From Cheiracanthium punctorium (taxonomy: Eukaryota > Arthropoda > Arachnida > Araneae > Cheiracanthiidae), in assembly GCA_038373885.1 (NCBI GenBank), contig JAWZYV010001807.1, positions 310,001-374,000 of the forward strand: DNA of 64,000 bases. The letters are read 5' to 3'. Shown piece by piece: positions 1 through 9,910 of this stretch (position 1 is its first letter; each line of letters opens with the position of its first letter). The position numbers were made by a program, and so were the translations under genes. The notes below the pieces were generated by a model that ran no database searches, was not told the origin of the DNA, and saw nothing but the letters and a program-made list of their open reading frames with translations.

Positions 1-84
1 TGTTCATCTCTTGTCGTAAACCGACACATATTTTACGAACCGCAGTAATGCCACCGTGATCAAATCCTCTTTGTACCATATAAT
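1..84. other. Unassigned left edge of window
   Basis: No feature can be named. The minus strand is open across the whole stretch in one frame (28 codons, reading roughly YMVQRGFDHGGITAVRK near its start), so it could be the edge of a coding segment lying beyond the window. It is too short to call. It ends at the TTAA target site of the foldback MITE that follows. Confidence 0.2.
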
Positions 85-88
85 TTAA

Positions 89-673
89 CCCTTTGAGGAG
101 CAACCCTTTCCCAATGATGAAAAACCGGCAGCCGTTGCCATCGCTCGGCTTAACTACCAGCAAGATGGCGGACGATCGAAACGTTCATCGCATGCCACAG
201 ATCTAGAGACCCTTTTTTTGACGACAGCTGGCTATGCAAGGACACAGCCAGCTGCGTCAAAAAAGGGGTCTCTAGATCTGTGGCACGCGATGAACGTTTC
301 GATCTTCCGCGGCACAGCCAGCTGTCGTCAAAAAAAGGGTCTCTAGGTCTGTGGCACGCGATGAACGTTTCGATCATCCGCCATCTTGCTGGTAGTTAAG
401 TCGAGCGATGGCAACGGCTGTCCTTTTATCAGCATTGGGCAATCTATCCAGCTGTTCTCGCATTCTTCCATTTTCCAGCAGATGGAAGTGCTGTTAAAAA
501 GAATCGGGACAATTTTTTTACGGGAAATGACGTGCTTAAAAAGTAAAGGATTCTCATGGAGCTATGTCAACTCCAACTATATTTATAGAAATCAAATCTA
601 TTCTTCGTGACTGGCAACAGTCAAAACATCAGAGTTTGGTGTTCCCAGAGCGAGAACACTGTGCGTTAAAGGA
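89..673 (+). mobile_element. piggyBac-like foldback MITE, copy A (complete, TTAA flanked)
   Basis: Complete 585-bp copy flanked by TTAA at 85-88 and 674-677. The left end starts CCCTTTGAGG and the right end finishes TTAAAGGA (consensus TTAAAGGG), which are imperfect inverted termini. The left half is a long foldback built from a module containing AAGATGGCGGACGATCGAAA and its reverse complement. This copy carries three module arms instead of two, so the hairpin has been partly duplicated. The right third is the asymmetric segment with an 8-bp inverted repeat (GTGTTCCC/AGAACACT-like, slightly decayed). TTAA targets and CCC...GGG termini are hallmarks of the piggyBac superfamily. There is no transposase, so it would depend on one elsewhere. 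Open frames inside it are by-products of the palindrome. Confidence 0.85.
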
Positions 674-747
674 TTAACAAAGTTACCGCAGACTGTGGAG
701 CAGCAGAATGAGAAATCGAATTTTCCTTATTTAGTACATCGTCTGCA

Positions 748-954
748 TCAGTAGGTACTATCATCACTATTAGATTTAACAACAAAGTCAGTAATGATGG
801 CTTCATCTGTCAAGTACTGGAATCCAGGCTCACATGCATCAATTTGAAACCAATCTTCTAAATTTCCTTCATTCAGATTTTCGAAAGTTTCGAAATCTTT
901 TGCATGTTCTAGAATATTGTTATCATTTTCTTCTTGAATATTCGATATTTTCAT
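748..954 (-). pseudogene. pogo/Tigger transposase C-terminal fragment
   Basis: Sixty-eight codons open on the minus strand. The acidic tail contains LEDWFQIDACEPGFQYLTDE, the typical ending of jerky/Tigger-like DDE transposases: a tryptophan-containing acidic motif, then D-x-x-x-PGFQ-x-LTDE-x-I. The DNA-binding CENP-B/HTH region and the DDE catalytic core are absent, so it cannot be active. The apparent initiator methionine is internal to the ancestral protein. The frame ends a few dozen bases before the MITE copy A junction. Confidence 0.55.
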
Positions 955-1006
955 GTTCTACGGAGGTAAGAGGTAGGGTTTACCACTATGCGGGAACTGT
1001 TTTACC

Positions 1007-1950
1007 CAGTGGCGGCTCGTGGGTTATTTAAGAGGGGGTTCACAAAACAATTTTCGCAAATTAAATAGGAAGATGCGACGCACCTTACAAGTTAAAATAG
1101 ATTTGCGTTTCCAGCAGTTAATGGAAAACAATGCACGCGAATGAAAGAAAACAAGTCATCTTTGCAGGGCCTTACTCATAAAAAATTTCAGGGGGGGGGG
1201 GGAGGACCAAGAGGTGAAAAAGACTAAATTTTTCACAAAGAGGCTTCATTATTATTGTTTTGTTAACAAAATTTTAAATTTCGGGGAGGGGGGACCGCCC
1301 TTGTTACGGCCTTGCATCTTGGGTCTTACATTTTGTCACCAAGATAAGTTTTAGCAAAGGTACTTTCTTGATTCATTTTATTTCCTTTTTTTTTTTTTTC
1401 AGAGGATACTATAGAAAAATGCCATTGCTTTAACTCCGAAACACGTCTTTCACTGGCATCTAATTTACTTTACACTAGTTTGTAAAAAAATAATGTAGAG
1501 AAAAATGATAGAAATAAAAAAAATATTAAGAAAATGAAAAAAAAAATTAATTAACTAACCGAATGTAACAAACCAATTGAAAATACGGAAGCTATACTGC
1601 AAAAATTTGAGCTGTGTGCACGATGAAATTGTGCAGACGGAATGATTTAACCAGTGCCGTACGCTTTCTCAGCTGTCTCGGCTTCTCATACCAGAGAGCG
1701 GTTCAGGAGAAAATTTTTGCGTTCGCACGTGCGATTGATTCAACCTAAACTACAGTGCGTTAGCTATAATAAGCCTATTTAATAATAGTGGGGGGAAGGG
1801 GGAGAGAGTAAAATTCATGTTTTAAATTCACACAAATCTAGAAGTGATCTTCATATTTGTTTTTAAATTTAATTTGGTAATGTGTTTATTCTTTAGTTTT
1901 TCCTTTGGGGGTTCACGTGCTCATGTGCTCAAATGGAGGAGCCGCCACTG
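1007..1950. mobile_element. hAT-type non-autonomous element with perfect 8-bp TSD
   Basis: The 944-bp element has terminal inverted repeats CAGTGGCGGCTC at the left and the reverse complement (GGAGCCGCCACTG at 1938-1950) at the right. It is flanked by a perfect 8-bp direct duplication GTTTTACC (999-1006 and 1951-1958). An 8-bp duplication plus CAGTG-type ends is diagnostic of hAT. The interior is AT-rich, with a G run at 1192-1202, and has no open frame resembling a transposase. It is inserted in the decayed pogo/Tigger remnant, so it is the younger event. Confidence 0.85.
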
Positions 1951-2168
1951 GTTTTACCCCAAATACTCCGACATGACTCACTTTGACTTGACTTGAATAC
2001 TTAGCTAAACCGGGCAAGATTCTAATTCAGATCAGCATCGATTTTTACATGCATGATAAGCGTGAAAATGTTTCTGTGTAATTTTTTGTGAGTCCGGAAG
2101 GAGCACGGATAATCCGCAAACCGGATAATCCGCGCACGAATAATCGAGAGTATACTATAGCATGTTTT

Positions 2169-2193
2169 TCATTTTATTTATTTATTTATTTTT
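2169..2193. repeat. (TTTA)n microsatellite
   Basis: Simple repeat of TTTA units just beyond the right end of the pogo-like remnant. Confidence 0.8.
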
Positions 2194-2239
2194 CATTTTT
2201 GGATGGCACCATACGACAAAATATTTTTTTCTTAATTTA

Positions 2240-2750
2240 AACGGTACCCAGGTGTAAAATGTTGGGAGTAACATTGATGCTTACACAAAATCTCTGACAC
2301 CACAAAGAATAATCGGAGTTTTCGGATAAAGGAATGTTTTTCTTTTCCAGCTTTCGAAAGTCGATGGAGACGAAGAACACCAGAAGCAGTACGACGTAAA
2401 AGCTCTTTACTCTCCCCCCCCCCCCGTAAAACAGCCTCCAAGAGAGGGGGGGGGGAAAGCAGATGAGATCGATTGGGGGAAGCTGAATCGACTTTAAAAA
2501 ATAAGATCTTGCCACGTGTTAAAATGCGTTCGTTCTCTGTGGAAATAAATCTTGTGACGGAACGTTTCATTAAGCTGTGCACGTTAGATTTAGAAAATAC
2601 ACTCCTGGATTGTTTCACTGGTTGTGACACTAAGCCTTCTTGTAGGTGGTTTAGAGCATAATTAAAAATGCATTTGAGAATGTGTCACACACAGAATGAA
2701 TTGCTATTTACGGATATTTTCTAAAGAAAATATCTATTTCTAAGAAAGAA
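2240..2750. repeat. Paralogous segment, first copy
   Basis: This block aligns in direct orientation with 3580-4520. Shared landmarks in order are ACACAAAATCTC, CTTTTCCAGCTTTCGAAAGT, GATGGAGACGAA-CA-CAGAAGCAGTA, GACTTTA-AA-AA-AAGA-TC, CACGTGTTAA, TTTCATT-A-CTGT and ATGTCACACACA. It contains two poly-C/poly-G runs (2416-2428 and 2446-2454). Frames on both strands across it are low quality and no protein is recognised. The copy is useful because it keeps the empty target site for the hAT insertion present in its partner. Confidence 0.6.
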
Positions 2751-3135
2751 AATAGAGGACCCTCATTTTTGAATAAGTTTATTTATAGATGAATTATTCC
2801 TAGGAATTTATTAACCGTTAATTGATTTTAGTTGCTCATTAATTGATAATTCTTAATAGTTTTTAGTATGAGTGATTAGTTGTTGATTATGAAAACAAAG
2901 TAATAATTTTACTCAAACGTCCCCTAAGCAGAAACTTTAAATTTTTATCTGTCAAATAATTAAGTTTCCGCCTATAATCCAGTGCCAAAGTGATTGGAAT
3001 GTTCTTTTGGATTTCCACATAACTTGGCAAACCTGGCTTTTCCTCCTTTTCCATGAACTTGGGAAGATATTATTTGATCAAGATGATACGTGCACATTAC
3101 ATAGCATTTATGGAATGGTTGTGGATCTTAAGGTC
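2751..3135. other. AT-rich stretch without assigned content
   Basis: No repeat ends, coding similarity or RNA gene is visible. The composition is ordinary AT-rich background. Confidence 0.5.
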
Positions 3136-3137
3136 TA

Positions 3138-3512
3138 TTATTTTTTTCCTTCTAATGTGCGTGTCAGCAGCCTACTGTAGGCTTGACCACCACGAGGGCT
3201 GCAGATGTTGGTCATTTCTTTATGGGGGTGTCTATTAAATATAGTGGTGTTTCTCCTTAATTTTGTTCCAATTTCTGATAAGAGTCCTAGAATTGGCACT
3301 CCTAAGGGAATCGTTTGAATATAGAGTGCATTAGAGCCATGACAGATTTTACGTGGGCCAGTTCCCATTAACGAATATGGTTCTACAAAAGTCCAGTTGA
3401 AAGAGGTTTCCACCCTCCCAAACACTGGCCAAACCGATAATTCTTCAAGTTCCATGTTCTTATGGAAACGGAGCTTAGCGGCTAGGCTACTGCGGGACTG
3501 AACTAATATCAA
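3138..3512 (-). other. Unrecognised open frame in GC-richer patch
   Basis: Minus-strand frame of 124 codons in a stretch noticeably richer in G+C than its flanks. The predicted peptide includes ELSVWPVFGRVETSFNWTF and TGPRKICHGSNALYIQ. No family is recognised. It may be a decayed mobile-element or SINE-like repeat instead of a gene, because no promoter, partner exon or polyadenylation signal can be tied to it. Confidence 0.2.
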
Positions 3513-3772
3513 TATTTATTTATTTAATTTTCAGCTTTAGTTGACGTTATTCAACGAATCATTTTTCTGCTTTCACCGGGTCCCAAGCTGTGAAACGTTG
3601 GGAAATACTGAAACTCACACAAAATCTCCGAAAAATAACAATAGGTGTATTCGGATTTTCTTCTTTTCCAACTTTCGAAAGTGAATTATTTTAAAAAGTG
3701 GCTAAGGTAAGGCTACAAGAGAGCTGTCTGGGGGGATGCCTTGTACAGAAAACGTTGATAGCAAATGGAGGC

Positions 3773-3937
3773 CAGTGGCAGATTAATGCAGGTTTGTCGA
3801 GGGGGGGGGCGATTAGTTAGAAGATTGACATATACATCCATTTTATGCAAGTAAAACAGGATCTTTTATATTTAATTTCTTTTTTATCGAGGCAGGAGCG
3901 GTCGCCCCCTCCGCCCCCCCTCTTTAATCAGCTCTTG
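3773..3937. mobile_element. Small hAT-type MITE (165 bp)
   Basis: Ends CAGTGGCAGATTAA and TTAATCAGCTCTTG are imperfect inverted repeats. The flanks are near-identical 8-bp duplications ATGGAGGC (3765-3772) and ATGGAGAC (3938-3945). The paralogous segment has the unoccupied sequence ATGGAGAC at about 2364-2371, which supports insertion. The interior carries G and C runs. Confidence 0.7.
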
Positions 3938-4074
3938 ATGGAGACGAACAGCAGCAGAAGCAGTAGATTAACTATTTGCCCATGCTGTTAACTATTTGTC
4001 CAAGAAAGGAGGAACAGACGCTGTCGATTGAAGAACTTTTAACTTGACTTTAGAAAAGAAGAATCACGTGTTAA

Positions 4075-4229
4075 CCCTTTGAAGAGCAACCATTTCCCAA
4101 TGCTGAAAAAAAGGACAGCCGTTGCCATCGCATGATTTAACTACCAGCAATATGGCGGTCGATCGAATCGTTCACCGCGTGTCACAAATCTAGAGCTCAT
4201 TTTTTGACACAGCCGGCTGCGCGCGCGCA
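4075..4229 (+). mobile_element. piggyBac-like foldback MITE, copy B (left half only)
   Basis: TTAA at 4071-4074 followed by the family left end (CCTTTGAAGAGCAACC...) and one foldback arm, up to the CACAGCCGGCTG-like apex region. The remainder is missing. The sequence then changes to unrelated DNA, with a GC-dinucleotide run (GCGCGCGCGC) at the break. Confidence 0.75.
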
Positions 4230-4520
4230 CAGTGTACTATGGACAAGAAGGGGCAATTGCCCCTCCTCTCCATAATAAAGGACGCCTATACTCTGTATAA
4301 ACATGACAGAATGATTAGGAAATGTTTCATTCAACTGTATGCTTTATACGTATAAAGTAGTGGCTTGTTTCAATTGTTGCGATAGTATGTCTAATTGTTG
4401 GAGGCTTAAAAGGTGATTAAAAATATGTTTATGTAAAGAAGGAGCAATATGTCACACACACAGATTTAACCATGGTTTACTATATCAAGGTATTTTTAAT
4501 GCCTTTAAAGTAAAGTGACC

Positions 4521-6102
4521 GTCTTCGCAAGTACAAATACTGGACACTCAAATAATCCAGGAGAAGGGGGAAGGCTTAAAATTTATGAAAATAACAGTGT
4601 TTTGAATTCAAATAATTTTTAATACAGGTCTATAGTAAGTAGATTATAGCATTGCCAATCACAGAATATTTTCTTGCACAGATTTAATTTTTCACTGCGC
4701 TTCGCAAAAAAAAGAAACAATACTGAAATTGGGGGGTACCAAAAATCGTGGTTTTTAACAAAGAACGCTATTTTCTGGCGGTGATCAGAATTACGAAAAT
4801 AACAGGACAATTAAGGGACTGCTTCGAAATACGGGATAGAACCTTAAAAGAAGGGAATTCTGTAGATACGGTCGGTCACCTTATCTAATAAAATCATGTA
4901 TTGTCTTCATGTATTGATTCATTGGAGACATGAACGCTCATTTCAGAAAAAAGGTTTAATGTAATTATTCCTAAAAACAAGTCTTAACTGGAAAAATTTA
5001 TATATGCTTCGTATATAGAACTTCCTCAAGTTTTAAACCTGATTTAAAATTTATTTTATCTAATGCCAATTTACAATGTAAATTTATCATACAGCTTCTT
5101 AACATCCTAGAAATTGTATTGTTATTGTTTCTAATAAAATGTAACATTAAAATTACTTGAAGTTATTAAATAAATTGTCATAGTTTACTTTTATACCAGA
5201 CGTATGAGCTTACATTTTGGATACATATCCTAGTAATAATTTCTCTTTTATATCTACATGGTCTTTTACATATCCTTTCAAAACAAAAGAACTACATTTT
5301 GTTTCAATACAAACGTTGAAAATATAACCTTATCACCTGCTTGAAAGTTTTGCATGTTTGAACTATTATTATCTTACATTCATTGTCAAAAATGATTGCT
5401 GTTGGCCTAATAATCAAGCGTTTTTGGTATGAATCCATTCATATTGTGTCATTGGACTTCACCCTTATTTTGAGTATATTTAATTTAGCTATGGCATTAG
5501 CACACTCCATTGATATATACCAACTGTTTACGTTAAATACAATCATAGCAGACGTATTAACATAATGTCATGACATAAATTTTACTAACAATGGAACATA
5601 CTTCAAGCAGTAACCGCAATTACATTTGTCATAAAATGTGGAAGCAGGAATCCGTATTACAAAAACTGATTATTTTTATAAAATCTGATATGCTTTATTT
5701 TTATAAATACTAATACTCACTTTTCTTTCTTCATAAAAGACTCTTTATATTTGGTCTAATACGTATAATTTTTACTGATGAAGTATTAAATACTTTGTAC
5801 AAAAACTTCCTACGTGAATCGAGAAAAATGTTCCAAATTATTTCGTAATACTTATTTGTTTTTATAAATTCATGTAAGCATATTAAAATTACCAAGTCAC
5901 TTTAGTAAAATAATAAATTAGCAAAGCAAATAATAAGAATATAAATTGCAAAATTGTAATTCAAAGCCATTCAATTAATAAATGATCCAACATTTGAGCG
6001 GTTGTGACTTACAATATCCTCCACTGAGAATGAAATTTCACTGCAATACACCTTTTTTTTACTAAAATCTTCACATATAACATATTTTTGCAATTTTAAA
6101 GA
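4521..6102. other. AT-rich gene desert
   Basis: About 1.6 kb of very AT-rich sequence. Short open frames exist (for example near 4619-4810 and 5383-5565) but have no recognisable similarity or coding-like composition. No repeat termini were found. Confidence 0.5.
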
Positions 6103-6106
6103 TTAA

Positions 6107-6497
6107 CCCTTTAACGCGTAGTGTTCCCGCTCTGGGAACACCAAACTCCGACGTTTTGACTGTTGCCAGTCAAAGAATAGATTTGATTTCTATAAAAGTT
6201 TTTGCGGGTGACATAGCTCCACGAGAATCCTTTACTTTTTAGCACGTCATTTCCAATAAAAAATGGTCACGATTCTTTTTAACAGCACTGACATCTGCTG
6301 AAGAATGGTAGAATGCGAGAACCATTGAAGCGCAACCACAGCTGTGCGCGGGCACAGCCAGTCGTCAAAAAAAGGGTCTCTAGATCTGTGGCACGCGATG
6401 AACGTTTCGATCGTCCGTCATCTTTCTGGTAGTTAAGTCGAGCGATGGCAACGGCTGCCCTTTTTTCAGCATTGGGAAAGGGTTGCGCCTCAAAGGG
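6107..6497 (-). mobile_element. piggyBac-like foldback MITE, copy C
   Basis: 391-bp copy in reverse orientation, flanked by TTAA at 6103-6106 and 6498-6501. It begins with the asymmetric end (CCCTTTAACGCGTAGTG) and finishes with the foldback end (GCGCCTCAAAGGG). Only one full foldback arm remains; the other has collapsed to a short stretch near 6325-6345. Confidence 0.85.
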
Positions 6498-6647
6498 TTA
6501 AATTTTGAACTAATAGTTATGAATCAAATAGTATATTTTATTATAACGAGCAAAACATATTTTACCCTGCCTGTAAAACTACTTTTTCCTTCCTGAGAGT
6601 GCCCGTGCTGGAAACTTCTGTTACTGCGCTCATACGTCAGGTTATCG

Positions 6648-6713
6648 TAACTATCGAGCGATGGCAACGGCTGCCCTTTTTTCAGCATTGGGAAAGGGTT
6701 GAGCCTCAAAGGG
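6648..6713 (-). mobile_element. piggyBac-like foldback MITE, copy D (terminal fragment)
   Basis: Only the last 66 bp of the family is present (GAGCGATGGCAACGGCTGCC... to CTCAAAGGG), followed by TTAA at 6714-6717. It is separated from copy C by 150 bp of unrelated sequence. Confidence 0.75.
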
Positions 6714-6717
6714 TTAA

Positions 6718-6940
6718 CGGCACATTACCTCATAGATTTAAAGGGCACGTTCGTCGCATGTACTGGTCTTCTTTTGTCAGTCGGGATGCCAACGCTAGTC
6801 CTTCGATCCAGAATTCGGAACGTAGACAACCGGGACACCACGGTCCGATTCCCACCGTTGCTAAGGCACGACGGACGTAAGCAACAATGCACACAGAAGA
6901 GGACTCCCTACCGCGGTGTCCTTGCAACTATGGGATGAAG
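6718..6940. other. GC-rich island of unknown nature
   Basis: About 220 bp near half G+C in an otherwise AT-rich region, open in one frame on each strand (about 60-90 codons). No protein family is recognised. A stretch on the minus strand (GGTGGGAATCGGACC) loosely resembles a pol III B box, so a SINE fragment is possible. It directly abuts the terminal fragment of MITE copy D. Confidence 0.25.
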
Positions 6941-7249
6941 ATGTTGGGATGAAGGATAGAATGAAGGAATAAAGACAATTATAAATTTAGAATATTTAAA
7001 TTTATGTTGAAACAGGTAAGCAAATTGCCATCAACTTTAGCATATGCAGTGCACACGAGATTCGCTGAAGGAATTTTTTTACAGAATTTAGTTTTAAAAA
7101 ATTATATTAGGTTGCGGTTTGCGTAGAAAACCAATGATTTCGGCTCATGAATTACCCAAATAATTTAACAAATGATTAACAAGTACGAGTCAGGGAAAAA
7201 AAAAGAAAGAAAATCGATTTCAAATAACAAAAAATTATTCCCATTCTAA

Positions 7250-7605
7250 AGTAGTAGGGTTCGGCAAAGTCTCACAAAATATAGCAATATCGCAAAGTTG
7301 AATTCTGTCTTGGGTGATTATTTTTTGTTGCCAACGTGGCGATAAATCGTCAAAAGTAGCCAACCTTGGCGACTTTTGACACATGCTGGTAGCGGTAAAC
7401 CTTTCTAAGCTATACCATTATTCCCTTTGAAAATAGTAGGGTTTGGCAAATTCTCGTCAAATACAGAAGATATTACCAAGCGGAGTATAGTTTTGTAAAC
7501 TTATTTTTTGACGCCAAATTTGTGATAAATCGCTAAAAGTAGCCAATCATGGCAACTTATGGTTTAAGACACGGTTGCTGGCAAACCTTTAAATTGTCGT
7601 TTTAA
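7250..7605. repeat. Two-unit tandem repeat (about 182 bp)
   Basis: The unit begins AGTAGGGTT-GGCAAA at about 7254 and again near 7436. Each unit carries GCGATAAATCG-C-AAAAGTAGCCAA and a GG-AAACCTT end. The TTGGCGACTTTTG motif also occurs inside the large element at 24585-26535, so this is probably a detached piece of the same family. Confidence 0.6.
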
Positions 7606-8298
7606 AACACGATTTTTTTATGATAATATCATCTGAACCGGACCAAATCAATGTGGGACCACCCCTGAGCTATTCCCTTTCCAATAAAAAAATAATTATA
7701 TATATCGGTCTACGTGGTAAAAATTTATCGCTGTACGCATACAGCGTTAAACATAGTAGCTTCTCCTTTTCAGAAGTCGGTAAAAATTATTGTTCTACAT
7801 AAATATATCTATATATATCCGCGTGGAACGTATAGTACCTCAACCTCTTTTTTTTAACCCTGAAAACACTAAAAAATTCTAAAACATACGTTTCAAAAGA
7901 TGCAGAGCTTCATTGCTTTATCAGCAGTATAGACTTCATTAACCTTCACGTATGTAAAGACAGGGGCGAAACCTACATTTGTGTTAACAAACTCTTTCTT
8001 ATTCAGGAAGAAAGACTTGTTTGTGCTTTTTGAAATGAAAGTACACTTTTTTTTACTGTCGTTTCATCTTTTTCCTGCCAAAACATTAATTTCATCAACT
8101 AGATCTGAAACAAACATCACTTTCCAACAATAGTCCAACAATGTAGTATGAATACGAACAATGTTTTGGAGTCTCATTTTCGCACTCATTGTTCCTAAAC
8201 AATACGTGTTACTGCATATTTTAAAACAATTGCATTCTTCTTTGCAAATACTGATTTCAGTTAATGTAACATGTTTAATGTAGCAATAGACAGTTAAA
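7606..8298. other. Upstream region of the 8299 gene
   Basis: AT-rich and unique at this scale. It contains a short AT microsatellite (about 7801-7818). TATTTTAAAACAATTG at about 8216 is a possible core-promoter AT element, but no promoter can be called with certainty. Confidence 0.3.
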
Positions 8299-8871
8299 AT
8301 GTCGTCAGACTTAAAGACTAACTTAATGTTCTGGGGCCTCGCTGCCGCAACGTCTTATGGAGTATATTTGGTGTCCAAGAAACTAGGTTTATTTTCAACG
8401 CTCGCATCTTCTAACGGACATTTTCAACTCAGCCGTAGTTATTCGACGTTTCTACATGACTTAAATGATTTCTACAACTATCTTCCTTATGAATTTTTAG
8501 AAACTGAGCAATTTGCACAAACAACTGAAAGAATCCGAATGGAAGAAATTACCTGTGATAAAGTTGAAATAAGCAAAACTCCTTTTACTGAAAAATCATT
8601 TGAGAAAGATTTTGTTGACGGTGCGACTTCAGCATCAGCTACTACTGATCAGACATTTCCCAAGTTACTTGCAATAACATATCCAGATAAATTGCAAGCT
8701 CCACCTTTTTGCGGCGAAAAGGTTCCACTATTGGACACTACAGCAGCTGGCATCGTTGATGATACACGTGACACAAGTAGTGTCCCTGTAAAGAGAAAAA
8801 GTACCACCAAAAGACTTAAAAGGTTCTTTCGAAAATTTTGCTGTTGTGGATGCGTCAAAGTGCGTGATTAA
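8299..8871 (+). CDS. Unrecognised small membrane-anchored protein (190 aa)
   Basis: The longest frame in the window that is not linked to a transposon or repeat. Residues about 8-25 (LMFWGLAAATSYGVYLVS) form one hydrophobic helix followed by KK, fitting a signal anchor or single membrane span. The middle (about 45-150) is polar, acidic and low in order. The last 30 residues are strongly basic (KRKSTTKRLKRFFRKF) and end in a CCCGC cluster, as in palmitoylated or metal-binding tails. The start ATG has an A at -3 and is preceded by an in-frame stop region. AATAAA occurs at 9191-9196. Base composition is more balanced than the flanks. No family is recognised. It could be a lineage-specific host gene, a retained exon, or an accessory frame of an unknown element. 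Confidence 0.6.
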   Translation: MSSDLKTNLMFWGLAAATSYGVYLVSKKLGLFSTLASSNGHFQLSRSYSTFLHDLNDFYNYLPYEFLETEQFAQTTERIRMEEITCDKVEISKTPFTEKSFEKDFVDGATSASATTDQTFPKLLAITYPDKLQAPPFCGEKVPLLDTTAAGIVDDTRDTSSVPVKRKSTTKRLKRFFRKFCCCGCVKVRD

Positions 8872-8984
8872 GGATTTCTGTCGGAGGAGAACATAGCACC
8901 ATCGCAAGTATTATGAGCAATCCATGTTGCCATTCCTAATTGGAGTGTGTTCAAAACCAACCGATTTCTCCTTTCACAAAATGG

Positions 8985-9910
8985 ACGAATTGTTTCTGAA
9001 CTCACTAAATGACAAAGCTAAAACGTCAAACTGTTTTGAACTATTAGCAGACACATACTGAGTCAGAAACGAACTCGAATTATTTCTCATTGAATCGAGC
9101 CTGAACTCACTTCGTTCGGACTAAAGGCTTGTATGGACTATATGTCAAGCAGGAACTCTATGTGAATTCATAAACTAAGCGGCCTGAAATAATAAAGTGT
9201 TTCGAACTTTAGGCTTGCCTTGAATAAGAGTCTGCTTTGAACATTTTTTTCTATTCTGAGAGTCATTGATGAAATCAAACAACGTCAAAGTTGGAAGATC
9301 AGACTATACCCATCTGACAGCTGATAATGTGTTGACTCATCATAAACAAACACAAATTGTTTCTTTTTCAATCGAGATTGCACTACCTATATTGGACATG
9401 TGTTTTAAAACCTTTCTCGCAGAATTAAAGGGATAAGTCATGAATCAATTTTCACATCAAGGCTGTAACGCCTGTTTCGAACTGCTAAACTGTGACTGAA
9501 GCAAGAACTGTTGTCAAAAACCAAGCCTGAGACAATGCATCGTTTCGGACTTGAGGCTTAGGTTGTATAACAGTCCATTTTGAAAACTTCTTTTTACAGA
9601 TGATGATACGTCAGAGTATTAATTCAAAAAGAGCGAGTCGTTTATGAACTTTTACAATTTTCCAGCTGAAACACCACAGTTTCGAACTTTCTAGCTGGGA
9701 TGCGTTCCGAGTCAAAAACGAACTCAAATAATTTTTTTCTCAAATTGAGCTTGAACTGCTTCAAGTTCGAACTGTAAGCTCATATTCATTACGAGTCAAG
9801 TATGAACTCTAGGATCTCAAAGACTGAACCTGAAATAGTACAACGTTATGGACGTCGGGTTTAGCTTGAGTTATGAGTCTGCTTTGAACTCTATTTTTTG
9901 ACCATTTCAT
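8985..9910. repeat. Degenerate three-unit tandem array (about 300-350 bp units)
   Basis: Three diverged units share, in order, a GA-TCAAAAACGAACTC-like block, GAGC-TGAACT-CTTC, GCTTGT/GGCTTAGGTTG, and a terminal GAGTCTGCTTTGAAC block. The terminal block occurs at about 9228, about 9572 (as AGTCCATTTTGAA) and about 9878. The array begins right after the small membrane-protein gene and may overlap its 3-prime UTR. Confidence 0.55.
9191..9196 (+). promoter_or_regulatory. Candidate polyadenylation signal
   Basis: AATAAA hexamer 320 bp downstream of the stop codon of the 8299-8871 frame. Such hexamers are frequent in AT-rich DNA, so the link is by position only. Confidence 0.3.

Larger units (their letters stand above)
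678..2158 (-). mobile_element. Decayed pogo/Tigger-like DNA transposon, internally deleted
   Basis: Remnant of a Tc1/mariner-superfamily element of the pogo/Tigger group. The evidence is a transposase C-terminal tail at 748-954 on the minus strand and, at 2098-2158, a terminal region with repeated GGATAATCCG motifs ending in GAGAGTATACT, the form of a pogo-type inverted end when read on the minus strand. Nearly all of the transposase gene between them is missing. A hAT-type element (1007-1950) is inserted in the body and MITE copy A lies at the left. The left terminal repeat is not visible. Assignment to pogo/Tigger is from motif recognition. Confidence 0.55.
3580..4520. repeat. Paralogous segment, second copy (interrupted)
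   Basis: Diverged direct duplicate of 2240-2750. It is longer because it holds a small hAT-type insertion (3773-3937) and a truncated MITE copy B (from 4075). The homology resumes after the MITE at about 4300-4480. No coding function is seen. Confidence 0.55.

Noticed and set aside
150..377. Open frames in MITE copies (for example 150-377, 23232-23450, 29299-29623, 32094-32309, 38909-39208, 59664-59951) that give similar peptides
   Set aside because: The similarity comes from the repeated MITE DNA, and the same palindrome is open on both strands. There is no start context, composition or domain support for a protein.
2232..2630. 132-codon minus-strand frame
   Set aside because: It spans poly-C/poly-G runs inside a duplicated non-coding block, and the paralogous block does not keep the frame.
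4230..4295. Possible 66-bp hAT MITE (CAGTGTAC ... CTCTG)
   Set aside because: The ends match weakly and no 8-bp duplication flanks them.
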